Of a stretch of DNA of 60,708 bases, positions 34,054-42,464 are shown in pieces (within the stretch, counting starts at the first letter, position 1; each line of letters starts with the position of its first letter). The stretch lies in contig CAJPKN010000001.1 in the NCBI GenBank assembly GCA_905370385.1, forward strand, positions 1-60,708. The letters are read 5' to 3'. Source of the DNA: Stomatobaculum longum (lineage in GTDB: Bacteria > Bacillota > Clostridia > Lachnospirales > Lachnospiraceae). The translations under genes were made by a program, and so were the position numbers. The notes under the pieces are model-generated. The model worked only from the letters and a program-made list of their open reading frames with translations. It made no database searches and was not told the origin of the DNA.

Positions 34054-34085
34054 TCTCTTCCGCTTCGGCGGAAGAGATGCTTTTT
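34054..34085 (+). terminator. Terminator/attenuator between perR and rubrerythrin
   Basis: A 10-bp perfect stem TCTCTTCCGC / GCGGAAGAGA with a TTCG tetraloop followed by TGC-TTTTT. No clear promoter lies between it and the rubrerythrin gene, so read-through probably supplies that gene. Confidence 0.8.
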
Positions 34086-34135
34086 GAACATGTCAGGCAA
34101 TGAAACAAAAACACATAGTAAAGGAGAGTACGATT

Positions 34136-34693
34136 ATGAAGCAGTGGAGATGTACGGTTTGCGGTTATATTTTTGAGGGTCAGAATCCGCCGGAGGCCTG
34201 TCCTCAGTGCAAGGCTCCCGCGAGCAAGTTCGAGGAAGTGAAGGAAGACGGCAACATGGTCTGGGCTGCAGAGCACCAGGTCGGCATCGCTAAGGATGTC
34301 GACGAGGAGATCAAGGCAGGTCTTCGCGCGAACTTCGAGGGAGAGTGCTCCGAGGTCGGTATGTATCTCGCTATGAGCCGCGTGGCTTTCCGCGAGGGCT
34401 ATCCGGAGATTGGTGAGTACTGGAGAAGAGCTGCTCTTGAAGAGGCGGATCACGCTTCCCGCTTCGCAGAGATGCTCGGTGAGGTTGTCACCTCCTCCAC
34501 GAAGAAGAACCTTGAGATGAGAGTCGCTGCCGAGTTCGGCGCAACCCAGGGCAAGGTCGATCTTGCGACGATGGCAAAGAAGCAGAACCTCGATGCGATT
34601 CACGACAGTGTCCACGAGATGGCACGCGACGAGGCGAGACACGGCAGAGCTTTCCTTGGCCTGCTGAATAGATACTTCGGCGAGAATAAGTAA
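34136..34693 (+). CDS. Reverse rubrerythrin (NADH peroxidase component)
   Basis: 185 residues from ATG 34136 (AAGGAGAG upstream). Unlike classical rubrerythrin the rubredoxin domain is N-terminal: CTVCGYIF ... CPQCKAP. The ferritin-like diiron domain follows with [26 protein letters not shown] and the late [13 protein letters not shown] motif carrying Glu/His iron ligands. Reduces H2O2 to water in anaerobes. It sits directly behind perR, the usual regulatory partner. Codon use is less GC-rich at third positions (GCT, CTT, AAG) than neighbouring genes, as expected of a highly expressed gene. Confidence 0.93.
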   Translation: MKQWRCTVCGYIFEGQNPPEACPQCKAPASKFEEVKEDGNMVWAAEHQVGIAKDVDEEIKAGLRANFEGECSEVGMYLAMSRVAFREGYPEIGEYWRRAALEEADHASRFAEMLGEVVTSSTKKNLEMRVAAEFGATQGKVDLATMAKKQNLDAIHDSVHEMARDEARHGRAFLGLLNRYFGENK

Positions 34694-34707
34694 TTTTTTC
34701 CCCGAAC

Positions 34708-34748
34708 GGCTGTAAGAACCTTCCTCCATGGGTTCTTACAGCCTTTTT
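34708..34748 (+). terminator. Rho-independent terminator of rubrerythrin gene
   Basis: 13-bp perfect stem GGCTGTAAGAACC / GGTTCTTACAGCC, 10-nt loop, then TTTTT. Confidence 0.95.
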
Positions 34749-34810
34749 CTTTGCCTATTTCGCGCTTTTTTGTTACGCTCTTAACAGCATAAGCAGGAGG
34801 AACACCCGGT

Positions 34811-35398
34811 ATGGAAGACTTACTGAAACGCTACTATGCGCATCCCACGGCGCGGGAACGCGCGCTCTTTTTGGCCGAATACGCAGCGGAGCCCGCACTC
34901 GCGGCCGAAGAGCGTGAGACCATCGAGCTGCTCTCCCGCCTGCTCACCGCGCGCTTCGGCGCGCGACCCGAACGGCGGCAAACTGTCTCCGACCGCTTTC
35001 TCACGGCCTTCATGGATCTTCGCGTGACTTACGCCAGAGACAGCGGTTTTCTTTCCCGCGGCAAACAAAAAAAAGAAGTGCTGCGCGCCTTCGCAGCCCT
35101 TCTTCTTCCCGATTTTTTAATTGAACCGATCAGCGAGCACCCCCGCTTTCCGGCGCTTCTCTCCGCCGAGTGGCGGGACTTTGCCGACATCCTCTTTCGA
35201 AGCTGCCTCCGCGATCCCGCCTACCGAAGCCGTGTGTTCGGCTTGGTCCCGGTTCCGGAGGAGATGATTGTGCGGCGCCTCCGCGAGGAGCTTCACCAAA
35301 TCATGACGGAACTCCCCGCTCGCTTCTCTCTTCAGCGCGAGAGTTCGGTGCTCCGCGCGGTGATGGAAGAGTCCTTGTCCGCACTCACCGCCTCGTAG
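34811..35398 (+). CDS. Hypothetical helical cytosolic protein
   Basis: 195 residues, mostly alpha-helical, Arg/Leu/Glu-rich, no signal peptide, membrane helix or catalytic motif. GGAGGAA 9 nt before the ATG. Starts MEDLLKRYYAHPTARERAL; a central segment reads LRAFAALLLPDFLIEPISEH. The last 67 nt overlap the convergent galactose-binding protein gene. I do not recognise a family; resemblance to Lachnospiraceae DUF proteins is possible but not verified. Confidence 0.6.
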   Translation: MEDLLKRYYAHPTARERALFLAEYAAEPALAAEERETIELLSRLLTARFGARPERRQTVSDRFLTAFMDLRVTYARDSGFLSRGKQKKEVLRAFAALLLPDFLIEPISEHPRFPALLSAEWRDFADILFRSCLRDPAYRSRVFGLVPVPEEMIVRRLREELHQIMTELPARFSLQRESSVLRAVMEESLSALTAS

Positions 35399-36357
35399 GG
35401 AATTCGAATGTACTTGCCGCGGTCCAGCGTGTAAGCGGATTTTTCACCTGCGGCCAGGGAAAGCGCCAGCGATAGCATGGCCTCCGCCTGACCGATTCCG
35501 TTGTTCTTCACGGTTCCCGTGAGACTCTGATCGCGCACCGCGGAAAGCCCGGGCTCGGTGCCGTCGATTCCGAAAATCGGCGGCAGGGGTATGTTGCTCG
35601 CCCGGTAAGCATCCAGGGCGCCGAGCGCCATGTCATCGTTGTTTGCGAGTATCAGCTCAATCCGGGTTCCGTAACTCTGCAGCAACTGCTGCACCTGGGT
35701 CTGGGCCTGAGAGCGATTCCAGTTTGCAAGCGCATACCCCAGTTTTTCGAGCGCAATGCCCCGCTCTTTCAGGGTCGAGGCCGCATATTCGGTTCTTAAG
35801 ATGGCGTCCTGGTGCCCGGCCTCTCCCTCCAGTACCACGTACTGAATCACGCCGTCCTGATTCCGGTCCGCCTCCGGGTGTGCCTTTAAGTAGGCGGCCG
35901 CGAGTTCGCCCTGCAAGACGCCGGACTCCTTCGCATCGGCGCCGACATAGTAGAGTTTGTCCCAGCGCTCCAAGTCCTCTTCGACCAGCTCGCGGTTAAA
36001 AAAGATAATCGGCACATTCTTTTTCTTTGCCATGTCGATGATTTTTCCGGGTGCCGTCCGGTCGACCAAATTCACGCAGATGATGTCGCAACCGTTGTCC
36101 AGCATCTGCCGCACGGCCTTGTCCTGCACTTCCTGACTACGCCCCGCGTCGCTGAGTTCAATCTGCACGCTGCGCGCCTCTGCGGCTGCCGCTTCGCGAA
36201 ACGCGGTTGTAAGTTCCGAGATAAAGGTGTCGTAGCCGTCATAGACACTCACGCCGATTCGCACCTTCTTTTTGCCCTCCGGCTTCCGGCTCCGGCAAGC
36301 CGACAGACAGAGGAGCGCCGAGAGGAAGAGCAACAGGAGCCGAATTCGATTCCGCAT
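35332..36357 (-). CDS. Galactose/glucose-binding lipoprotein, normal domain order, in sensor operon
   Basis: 341 residues; lipobox CLSAC (lipidated Cys ~residue 21). It follows E. coli MglB in normal order: IGVSVYDGYDTF (ligand Asp), IIFFNRELVE (Asn), the Ca2+-binding loop DRNQDGVIQ, GHQDAILRTEYA (His, Asp, Arg), ANNDDMALGA (Asn), FGIDGTEPG (Asp), TVKNNGIGQA (Asn). So sugar ligands are conserved. It is last in a four-gene minus-strand unit after the response regulator, kinase and a second binding protein, so a sensory role, presenting galactose or glucose to the kinase, is more likely than transport (inference). Confidence 0.88.
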   Translation of the reverse strand: MRNRIRLLLLFLSALLCLSACRSRKPEGKKKVRIGVSVYDGYDTFISELTTAFREAAAAEARSVQIELSDAGRSQEVQDKAVRQMLDNGCDIICVNLVDRTAPGKIIDMAKKKNVPIIFFNRELVEEDLERWDKLYYVGADAKESGVLQGELAAAYLKAHPEADRNQDGVIQYVVLEGEAGHQDAILRTEYAASTLKERGIALEKLGYALANWNRSQAQTQVQQLLQSYGTRIELILANNDDMALGALDAYRASNIPLPPIFGIDGTEPGLSAVRDQSLTGTVKNNGIGQAEAMLSLALSLAAGEKSAYTLDRGKYIRIPYEAVSADKDSSITARSTELSR

Positions 36358-36369
36358 CTTGCCTCGCTT

Positions 36370-37293
36370 TCACCGCACCAGCGGAAAGAGTAATTTCTGA
36401 TTTTCTGCACTGTACATATTGTCTCTCGATACCAGGGTATCACCGACTCTCAGCTGCTCCATTTCCCGGAGCCTGCTCGAGAGTTTTTTCTTTGCCTCCG
36501 CGACCGCGAGATAGCCCATGTTGAACTCATTGATGACTATCATCGAGCGGATGTCGCCGCGGTCCAAACCGTAGAGATTGCGGTTCGAGTTGCCGATGCC
36601 GTAGACCAGAGGGCGGTCTTTTGCCGTGATCGCATACGAAAGAGCCTCCGTGAGCGCACTGTCCTCAAGCCCCGCGACAATCGCCGCTCCCTCTGCCTCT
36701 TCTTGCAGCGAAATGCCGCTCCCGCGGAGCGCTTCCAAAACGCCCCGCCGTCTCTGTTCCACCGAGCCCCGAGAACCCGCGGCCGGAAGCAGGGCGACAC
36801 TGCCGCCCCGCTCTGCCGCGCCCTTCCGGATTTCTCTCCCGAGCGCCACGCCGATTGCGTAGTTATCGGCACTGACAGAGCCGAAATGTCCCGCGGCCTC
36901 TGTGTCGGCGCGCTCGCCGAGCAATACGACAACGGCGCGCTGAGACAGTTCCTCCGCCATTTTACCGCTGCCCTCGGAAGCGACCGGCTCTATGATCAGC
37001 GCCTGCGCGCCGTCCTCAATCTCCTGCCGCGCGAGTTCCGATTCCGTCTCCGCGTCGGCACCCTCCGGCACCATCACATAATTCAGCACGAGTTTACTGT
37101 CCTCCGCCGCCTTTTCCATTCCCGCAAAGAGCACCGAGGTGCCGACGTCCGCCTCGCGGCGCGTGAGCACCGCAATGCGCCCTCGTCTCCCCGCCTGCTC
37201 CGAGGCATGGCGCGTCCGCACCAAAAAGAGCGGAAGCAGCACAGCGAGCGCCGCCGCGACCGCCGCAATCCAAACCGCTGTATGCCGCTTCAT
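36370..37293 (-). CDS. Membrane-anchored periplasmic-binding-protein-like sensor component
   Basis: 307 residues. N-terminal hydrophobic anchor (AVWIAAVAAALAVLLPLFLV, residues ~6-25) without a lipobox Cys, then a type I periplasmic-binding-protein fold of the RbsB/XylF group (IAVLTRREADVGTSVLFAGME, ALIIEPVASEG, VALLPAAGSRGSVEQRRRG, IRSMIVINEFNMGYLAV). Ligand unknown. The start overlaps the kinase stop by 4 nt. Membrane-tethered binding proteins paired with LytS/YesM kinases are known from the clostridial XylFII-LytS xylose system, which this resembles in layout. Confidence 0.8.
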   Translation of the reverse strand: MKRHTAVWIAAVAAALAVLLPLFLVRTRHASEQAGRRGRIAVLTRREADVGTSVLFAGMEKAAEDSKLVLNYVMVPEGADAETESELARQEIEDGAQALIIEPVASEGSGKMAEELSQRAVVVLLGERADTEAAGHFGSVSADNYAIGVALGREIRKGAAERGGSVALLPAAGSRGSVEQRRRGVLEALRGSGISLQEEAEGAAIVAGLEDSALTEALSYAITAKDRPLVYGIGNSNRNLYGLDRGDIRSMIVINEFNMGYLAVAEAKKKLSSRLREMEQLRVGDTLVSRDNMYSAENQKLLFPLVR

Positions 37294-39080
37294 CGTCCCT
37301 CCTCAAGCCGCTGTCTGTTTTCTTCGTTGTAGGGGATGGCCGGCAGGCATATGCGCACTTCGGTTCCCTCATCCGGCTCACTCTCGATGCGAAGCCCGTA
37401 TTGGGCGCCGAAGCGGAGTTGAATGCGCCGCTGCACGTTCAAAAGCCCCACACCGGAACCGCGGCTCGGGCGGTGTTCCCCCTCCTTTAAGAGCAGAGGC
37501 ACTTCCTCCGCCGGAATGCCGTAGCCGTTGTCCCGAACGGTGAGCACCAGTTCTCCGTCCGTTAACTCCGCGCGGAGCAAAATCTCTCCCTCATCCTCCA
37601 TGCCCTTCACGCCGTAGTAAATGGCGTTCTCCAGTATAGGCTGGAGTATCAGTTTGACCGTGCAGTAGTTCCGCACCGCCGGATCGATTTCGTAGCGCAT
37701 CCGAAAGCTGTTCTTAAAGCGCACCTTTTGGATGTTCATATAGTTCTCCGCGTGCTGCAGTTCCGCCTCCATCGAGATAACGGTCTTTCCGCCGCTCAGA
37801 CTGATGCGAAAGAGGCTCGCGAGCCGGGTAATCATGAGCACGGCATCTTCGTGGCGCTTTCCTTCGATCATCCAAACCACGGAGTCCAGGGTGTTATAGA
37901 GAAAGTGCGGGTTAATCTGGGACTGCAGCGCGTCGAGCTCGCTCTTTCGCTTCTCCTCCTGTTCGCGCACTATGTCCCGCATGAGGAGCTGAATCTCCTT
38001 CACATAGGAGCGCAGGGTGCGTCCGAGATGGCGCACCTCGGCGCTGCCGCCGATGTAGACCTGGGTCTCCTGCCCGAGCTCCAGTTTCCGTATGGACTCG
38101 TTGAGCAGCACCAGGGGCTTTGAGACCTGCGTGGCCGCCAGTCGGTTGACAAGCGCCAGCGCCGCCGCCGTAAAGAGCACAAGCCCGAGCGCAAGCTGCC
38201 GCACATTGAGAAGACCGAGCGCAAAGTAGGTCCCGGGAATCACCCCCACCAGCTTCCAGCCGGTGTAGCTTACAGTCTCCACAACAACCTCGCGCCGCTC
38301 GCCCTGGAAAATTTCGCTGTGTGCGCCGTCCGCATAGTTCGCTGCAACAACGCTGTTCTCCGCGACCAGTCCCGCGTCAATCTGCATGCGCCGCGGGTGG
38401 TAAATCAATTCACCGCGGCTGTCACAGAGATAGACATAGCGTCCCGCGCTGTCCTGGTTTACATCGTCCAGCATGTCCGCGACGCTCTTATAGTTCATGT
38501 CGACCAGCAGTATACCCTCGCTGCTCTGGCCGCCTTCGTTTAGTTCCACCGCACGGCTCAGCGAAATGACCCAGTGGTAGCGATAACTCGGATCGTCAAA
38601 GAGATCCTGCACATGCGGGGTCGAGAAATGCAAATTCTCCACCTTGGCCGCCGCACTCCGAAACCAGCTCTGCTGCCGCACATCCGTATCCTGCTTCTCC
38701 ACCGCAACCGGCGCCGCACCGAGCAAGGTCCCGTCCCGACGGTAGAGCGCAAGGGAAATCAGATCGTCTCGATTCGCCTCGTAGAGCAGCTCCATCTCCC
38801 GGTTCGTGTTTTCCTTCGCAAAGTCCTTACTCTTAATCGAAGCGTAGTAAACCGCGTCCGAGAGGGATCGCATGTTCCTGAGGTAATCGCCCAGGTTCTC
38901 CGACACCCGGTGCAAAAGCTGGGCGCTGCTCTCGGTGAGGAGCTGCTCCGTGTGCCGCGCAAAGATGCGGTACAGCCCCACGCCGAGCAAGGCCGTGATG
39001 CTCACCGAGACCGCCGTAAAGGAGACCACGATAATAAAGCGGATGGAGCGCGGTATTCCGAAAAAGTCCGGTACCCTCAT
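37290..39080 (-). CDS. YesM/LytS-type sensor histidine kinase
   Basis: 596 residues. Membrane helix 1 at ~15-37, extracellular Cache-like region ~38-285, membrane helix 2 at ~287-311, HAMP ~312-365. The His_kinase domain has the phospho-accepting His392 in QSQINPHFLYNTLDS, and the HATPase domain has LILQPILENAIYYG (N box), VRDNGYGIP (G1) and GSGVGLLNVQRR (G2). Overlaps the response regulator stop by 4 nt and the next gene by 4 nt. Expected to sense an extracellular sugar, perhaps through the two binding proteins encoded downstream. Confidence 0.92.
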   Translation of the reverse strand: MRVPDFFGIPRSIRFIIVVSFTAVSVSITALLGVGLYRIFARHTEQLLTESSAQLLHRVSENLGDYLRNMRSLSDAVYYASIKSKDFAKENTNREMELLYEANRDDLISLALYRRDGTLLGAAPVAVEKQDTDVRQQSWFRSAAAKVENLHFSTPHVQDLFDDPSYRYHWVISLSRAVELNEGGQSSEGILLVDMNYKSVADMLDDVNQDSAGRYVYLCDSRGELIYHPRRMQIDAGLVAENSVVAANYADGAHSEIFQGERREVVVETVSYTGWKLVGVIPGTYFALGLLNVRQLALGLVLFTAAALALVNRLAATQVSKPLVLLNESIRKLELGQETQVYIGGSAEVRHLGRTLRSYVKEIQLLMRDIVREQEEKRKSELDALQSQINPHFLYNTLDSVVWMIEGKRHEDAVLMITRLASLFRISLSGGKTVISMEAELQHAENYMNIQKVRFKNSFRMRYEIDPAVRNYCTVKLILQPILENAIYYGVKGMEDEGEILLRAELTDGELVLTVRDNGYGIPAEEVPLLLKEGEHRPSRGSGVGLLNVQRRIQLRFGAQYGLRIESEPDEGTEVRICLPAIPYNEENRQRLEEGR

Positions 39081-40681
39081 GCCTCGCTCCCCCGGCTGTC
39101 CTTATACTTGCTCGGCGACATGCCGAACTGCTTTTTAAAGACATAGCTGAAATAGTTCGGGTCCGCATAACCTACTTTTCGCGCAATCATATAGGTCTTC
39201 TCGCTCGTCGAGAGCAGCAGCTCGACCGCCTTCTCCATGCGGAGGTCGGTCAGGTATTGCACAAAGGTCTTTCCGGTTTCGCGCTTAAAAATGGTCGAAA
39301 AATAGGCGGCACTCACGTTTAAATGCGAGCACATCGCATCCACGGTGAGTTCGCCCTCGGCGTAGTGCTCGTTGACATAATCGATTGCCCGCGCCGCAAA
39401 GGACCTCGCGCTGTCCGCCCGCTTATGCTGTATCATCTCCCGCATTTTGCGGCAGACCTCATCCATCCAGCGCGTCAGCTCGCCGGGTTCCAACTGCTGT
39501 AAAATGCGGTACATCGCGTCGTTGTCGCCGAAAATCTCTTCGGCGCTCAGCGCATTGTCCTTTGCGAAACGGTACAGTTCTCCGGCGGTCTCCATCACAA
39601 AAAAGCGGTACTCCTGCACCGAGGCCTGTGCCGCCGCGTTCTCCGCAATGTAGCGCGCAATCGCAGCACTGAGTTCTTCCTCCTTCTCCATGCGCATCTT
39701 CCGAAAGATGTCCTGCATGGACTCCCGCTCCGAGAGATCGGTGCCGTTCTTCTCCTGCGGCGCAATCTCCGAAATGCTGATTGCCTTACCTGTCCCGTAT
39801 ATCATGCGGTAAGAGAGCGCATTGCGGGCACCGGTGTAGGAATCTCTGAGTTCATGAAAGGCCGCACAGACCTTTCCCACCCCTATGGTGACCGTCGCAC
39901 CGAGCTTTGCCGCCGCGAGCCGGCAAAAGCGATCGCAGGCGTCGGTGAGAAAGCGAAGCTGTTCCGTCTCCCCGAGTTCCGCGAGCATGACCGTATTGCC
40001 GAGGTAGCCGAAAAAGCGCGCGTGAAAACGCTGTCCCAGGCTCTCCTCCGCAAGCCGCCGCACCGAAGCCGCAATCATCACGGCACTGACCCCGTCCGGG
40101 AGCCCCGCGCTTCCCGTATGGATTACCGCGGCCGCACAGGGAGAAGCGCCGAGTTCCAGCTGATAGTCCTCGGCCTGCCGCGCAATCTCCTCCTCCGGAA
40201 TCTTGCCGTCCAGAAGAGACACAAAAAAACTCTCCTGCAGCCGCGGCAGACTCTTCTCGTAATAGGCCTGCAGCTGTTCCCGGTTCTGTCGCTCTGCCCG
40301 CTCCGCATCCAGACTCTCCCGTATCCGAAGGAAAAGCTTCGAGAGCTCCGCGGCGTGCACCGGTTTTAACATATACTCCTCCGCCTCGAGGCGCAGGGCC
40401 TCGCGGGCGTATTCAAATTCATCAAAGCCCGAAAAGACAATAATGCGTATATTAGGGTAGAGTTCCTTTAATTTGTGGGCCAGTTCAAGCCCGTCCATAT
40501 AGGGCATCTTGATATCGGTCAAAACGACATCCGGCGCGCTCTCCTCGGCAAACTCGAGCGCCTCGATTCCGTTGTGCGCCTCGCGCGGCACGGAAAAACC
40601 CAGGCTCTCCCAGTCTATGGTTTGCCGTATCGCACTGATCACATCTTCCTCATCGTCCACCAACATGCAGGAATAGAGCAT
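39077..40681 (-). CDS. YesN-type response regulator, REC + AraC DNA-binding domain
   Basis: 534 residues from ATG 40681 (GGGAGGAAAG upstream). Receiver domain 1-120 with acidic pocket LVDDEED, phospho-acceptor Asp56 in VVLTDIKMPYMDG, and conserved Lys in YMLKPVH. A ~300-residue linker region follows, then two AraC-type helix-turn-helix motifs at the C-terminus (TVDAMCSHLNVSAAYFSTIF and KTYMIARKVGYADPNYFSYVFK). First gene of the sensor unit, just downstream of the mgl terminator. Likely activates the mgl genes or galK; no binding site has been established. Confidence 0.93.
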   Translation of the reverse strand: MLYSCMLVDDEEDVISAIRQTIDWESLGFSVPREAHNGIEALEFAEESAPDVVLTDIKMPYMDGLELAHKLKELYPNIRIIVFSGFDEFEYAREALRLEAEEYMLKPVHAAELSKLFLRIRESLDAERAERQNREQLQAYYEKSLPRLQESFFVSLLDGKIPEEEIARQAEDYQLELGASPCAAAVIHTGSAGLPDGVSAVMIAASVRRLAEESLGQRFHARFFGYLGNTVMLAELGETEQLRFLTDACDRFCRLAAAKLGATVTIGVGKVCAAFHELRDSYTGARNALSYRMIYGTGKAISISEIAPQEKNGTDLSERESMQDIFRKMRMEKEEELSAAIARYIAENAAAQASVQEYRFFVMETAGELYRFAKDNALSAEEIFGDNDAMYRILQQLEPGELTRWMDEVCRKMREMIQHKRADSARSFAARAIDYVNEHYAEGELTVDAMCSHLNVSAAYFSTIFKRETGKTFVQYLTDLRMEKAVELLLSTSEKTYMIARKVGYADPNYFSYVFKKQFGMSPSKYKDSRGSEA

Positions 40682-40698
40682 GGTCTTTCCTCCCATTC

Positions 40699-40725
40699 AA
40701 AAAACCGCAGCTTTCGCTGCGGTTT
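40699..40725 (-). terminator. Rho-independent terminator of the mgl operon
   Basis: Stem AAACCGCAGC / GCTGCGGTTT (TTTC loop) followed by six T on the minus strand, 41 nt after the mglC stop. It separates mglBAC from the sensor genes. Confidence 0.9.
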
Positions 40726-40766
40726 CAGTATAGCATATGTGGGTTGATTGCGCCTTTTGATAAACT

Positions 40767-42449
40767 TTACTTCTTCTGAACGTACTTTAAGCAGTCCAGG
40801 GTGACAGCCGTCAGGATGATGATACCCTCAAAGACGAACTGGAGGTTGGTATCGATACCGAGTATGGTCAGCGAATAGGTGAGTGCCGTGAAAATCAGCA
40901 CGCCGACCACAACGCCGGAAATCTTACCGATACCGCCGGTGAAGGAAACGCCGCCGACCACGCAGGCCGCAATTGCGTCCATGTCCCAGCCCTGGCCGTA
41001 AGCCGCCGAACCGGAACCCACCATGCGTGCACACTCAAGCCATGCACCGAAGCCGTAGAGCACACCCGCCATCATGAAGGCGCCCATCGTGACCGCGAAG
41101 ACCGAGATACCCGAGACCGAAGCCGCCTCCGGGTTGCCGCCGACCGCGTAGAGATTCTTTCCGAAACGGGTCTTGTTCCAGATGAACCAGACAATCAAGA
41201 TCGCCGCGAGGGCCCAGACAATGATGAGCGGGAAGCCGTTCACCTTCGGAACAATCATCGAAGCGATGCCCGGCTCAATGGCACCGAAAGACACACCCTT
41301 GGTCGCATAGGTCACGAGGCCGAAAATAATCAGCATGTTCGACATGGTCGAAATGAAGGGGTGCATCTTAAAGCGCGCCGTGAAGAAGCCGGCAATCGAA
41401 GTAAAGCAGGTTGCGAGCACAATGCAAGTCAGAAGCGCGAGCACCGCTCTGCCGACATAGGGCAGGGAGGTGAAGTCGAAAATCTTGCCGAAGACCGCAC
41501 CGGTATTGACACCCTTGTGCATGATGATGGTCGCGGCGACCATGCCCATACCGGTCATTCTTCCGATCGAGAGGTCGGTACCGGTCAGGAGAATCAGACC
41601 CGCAACGCCGAGCGCAAGGAACATGCGCGGAGACGCCTGCTGCAGAATGTTCAGGACATTGTTGTAGGTAAAGAGCTGGGTGTTCTTCACAATCGGCGTC
41701 ACAATGCTCAGCGCAATGAAGATCATCACGATGACAATGTAGAGACCGTTCTTCAAGAGGAACTGGCGCTGGTTAAAGGTGTACTTATAGTTCTCGATGC
41801 GCTGTGCCTGCGCCTGTCCGAAGGTGAAGCGGGACATGCGGAGCAAATCGATCATGTGATACTGCTCGGCGAAGGCCTCGTGTCTTCTGTCCTTGATTGC
41901 CTGCAGTTCCTGCTCGTAGTTGATCTTTGCATCGAAGAGCTTATTCTTGTAGACGTAGTTCTCGTCCTTCAGCTCCTGCTGCAGATCCGCCCCGCCCTCT
42001 GCGCGGAGACGGGCAAGCTCTTTCTCATGCTCCTTGCCGAGCTCTGCGACACGCGCCTGATAGCGTGCCTTTGCGTTTTCTTTGTCTCTCTTGCAGTTTT
42101 CGGTGACCGGGCCCAGATAATCCTTATCATAGTGCTCTTTTAAGTAACTCTCTGCCTCGGCAACGAGCCCCGAGACCTCGGCCTGGTTCTTACTCTCAAT
42201 CGCCTGTGCCGCCGTGAGCGCCGCAGTTGCCTCGGCAATCAGCGCATCCTTCTTGTCCTTTTGGATGTGCTTGTCTTCTTTTAAGAGCTGAATGCGATTC
42301 TTCAGCTTCTGTACCTGATCGCTGCCGTCCTTCCGGAGCGCGTCGATCTTTGCCTGTATCTCTCCGACATGCGCGCGAATCGGCGCGAGGAGCTTTGCCT
42401 CTTCCTCGGCGTGCATCACCGCGTCTTTTTCCGTTCCTAACTGACTCAT
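40767..42449 (-). CDS. mglC: Galactoside ABC transporter permease MglC with N-terminal coiled-coil extension
   Basis: 560 residues. Residues ~235-560 are a complete canonical MglC/RbsC-type permease of normal length (PRMFLALGVAGLILLTGTDLSIGRMTGMG; GFFTARFKMHPFISTMSNML; VGGVSFTGGIGKISG). It is preceded by about 225 extra residues, extremely charged, Lys/Glu/Ala-rich and heptad-like (QVQKLKNRIQLLKEDKHIQK; AELGKEHEKELARLRAEG; YEQELQAIKDRRHEAFAEQ), with no signal peptide, hence cytoplasmic. Extension and permease are in one uninterrupted frame, with the start 15 nt after mglA. The function of the extension is unknown. Confidence 0.9.
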   Translation of the reverse strand: MSQLGTEKDAVMHAEEEAKLLAPIRAHVGEIQAKIDALRKDGSDQVQKLKNRIQLLKEDKHIQKDKKDALIAEATAALTAAQAIESKNQAEVSGLVAEAESYLKEHYDKDYLGPVTENCKRDKENAKARYQARVAELGKEHEKELARLRAEGGADLQQELKDENYVYKNKLFDAKINYEQELQAIKDRRHEAFAEQYHMIDLLRMSRFTFGQAQAQRIENYKYTFNQRQFLLKNGLYIVIVMIFIALSIVTPIVKNTQLFTYNNVLNILQQASPRMFLALGVAGLILLTGTDLSIGRMTGMGMVAATIIMHKGVNTGAVFGKIFDFTSLPYVGRAVLALLTCIVLATCFTSIAGFFTARFKMHPFISTMSNMLIIFGLVTYATKGVSFGAIEPGIASMIVPKVNGFPLIIVWALAAILIVWFIWNKTRFGKNLYAVGGNPEAASVSGISVFAVTMGAFMMAGVLYGFGAWLECARMVGSGSAAYGQGWDMDAIAACVVGGVSFTGGIGKISGVVVGVLIFTALTYSLTILGIDTNLQFVFEGIIILTAVTLDCLKYVQKK

Positions 42450-42464
42450 AACTCTCTCCTCACT

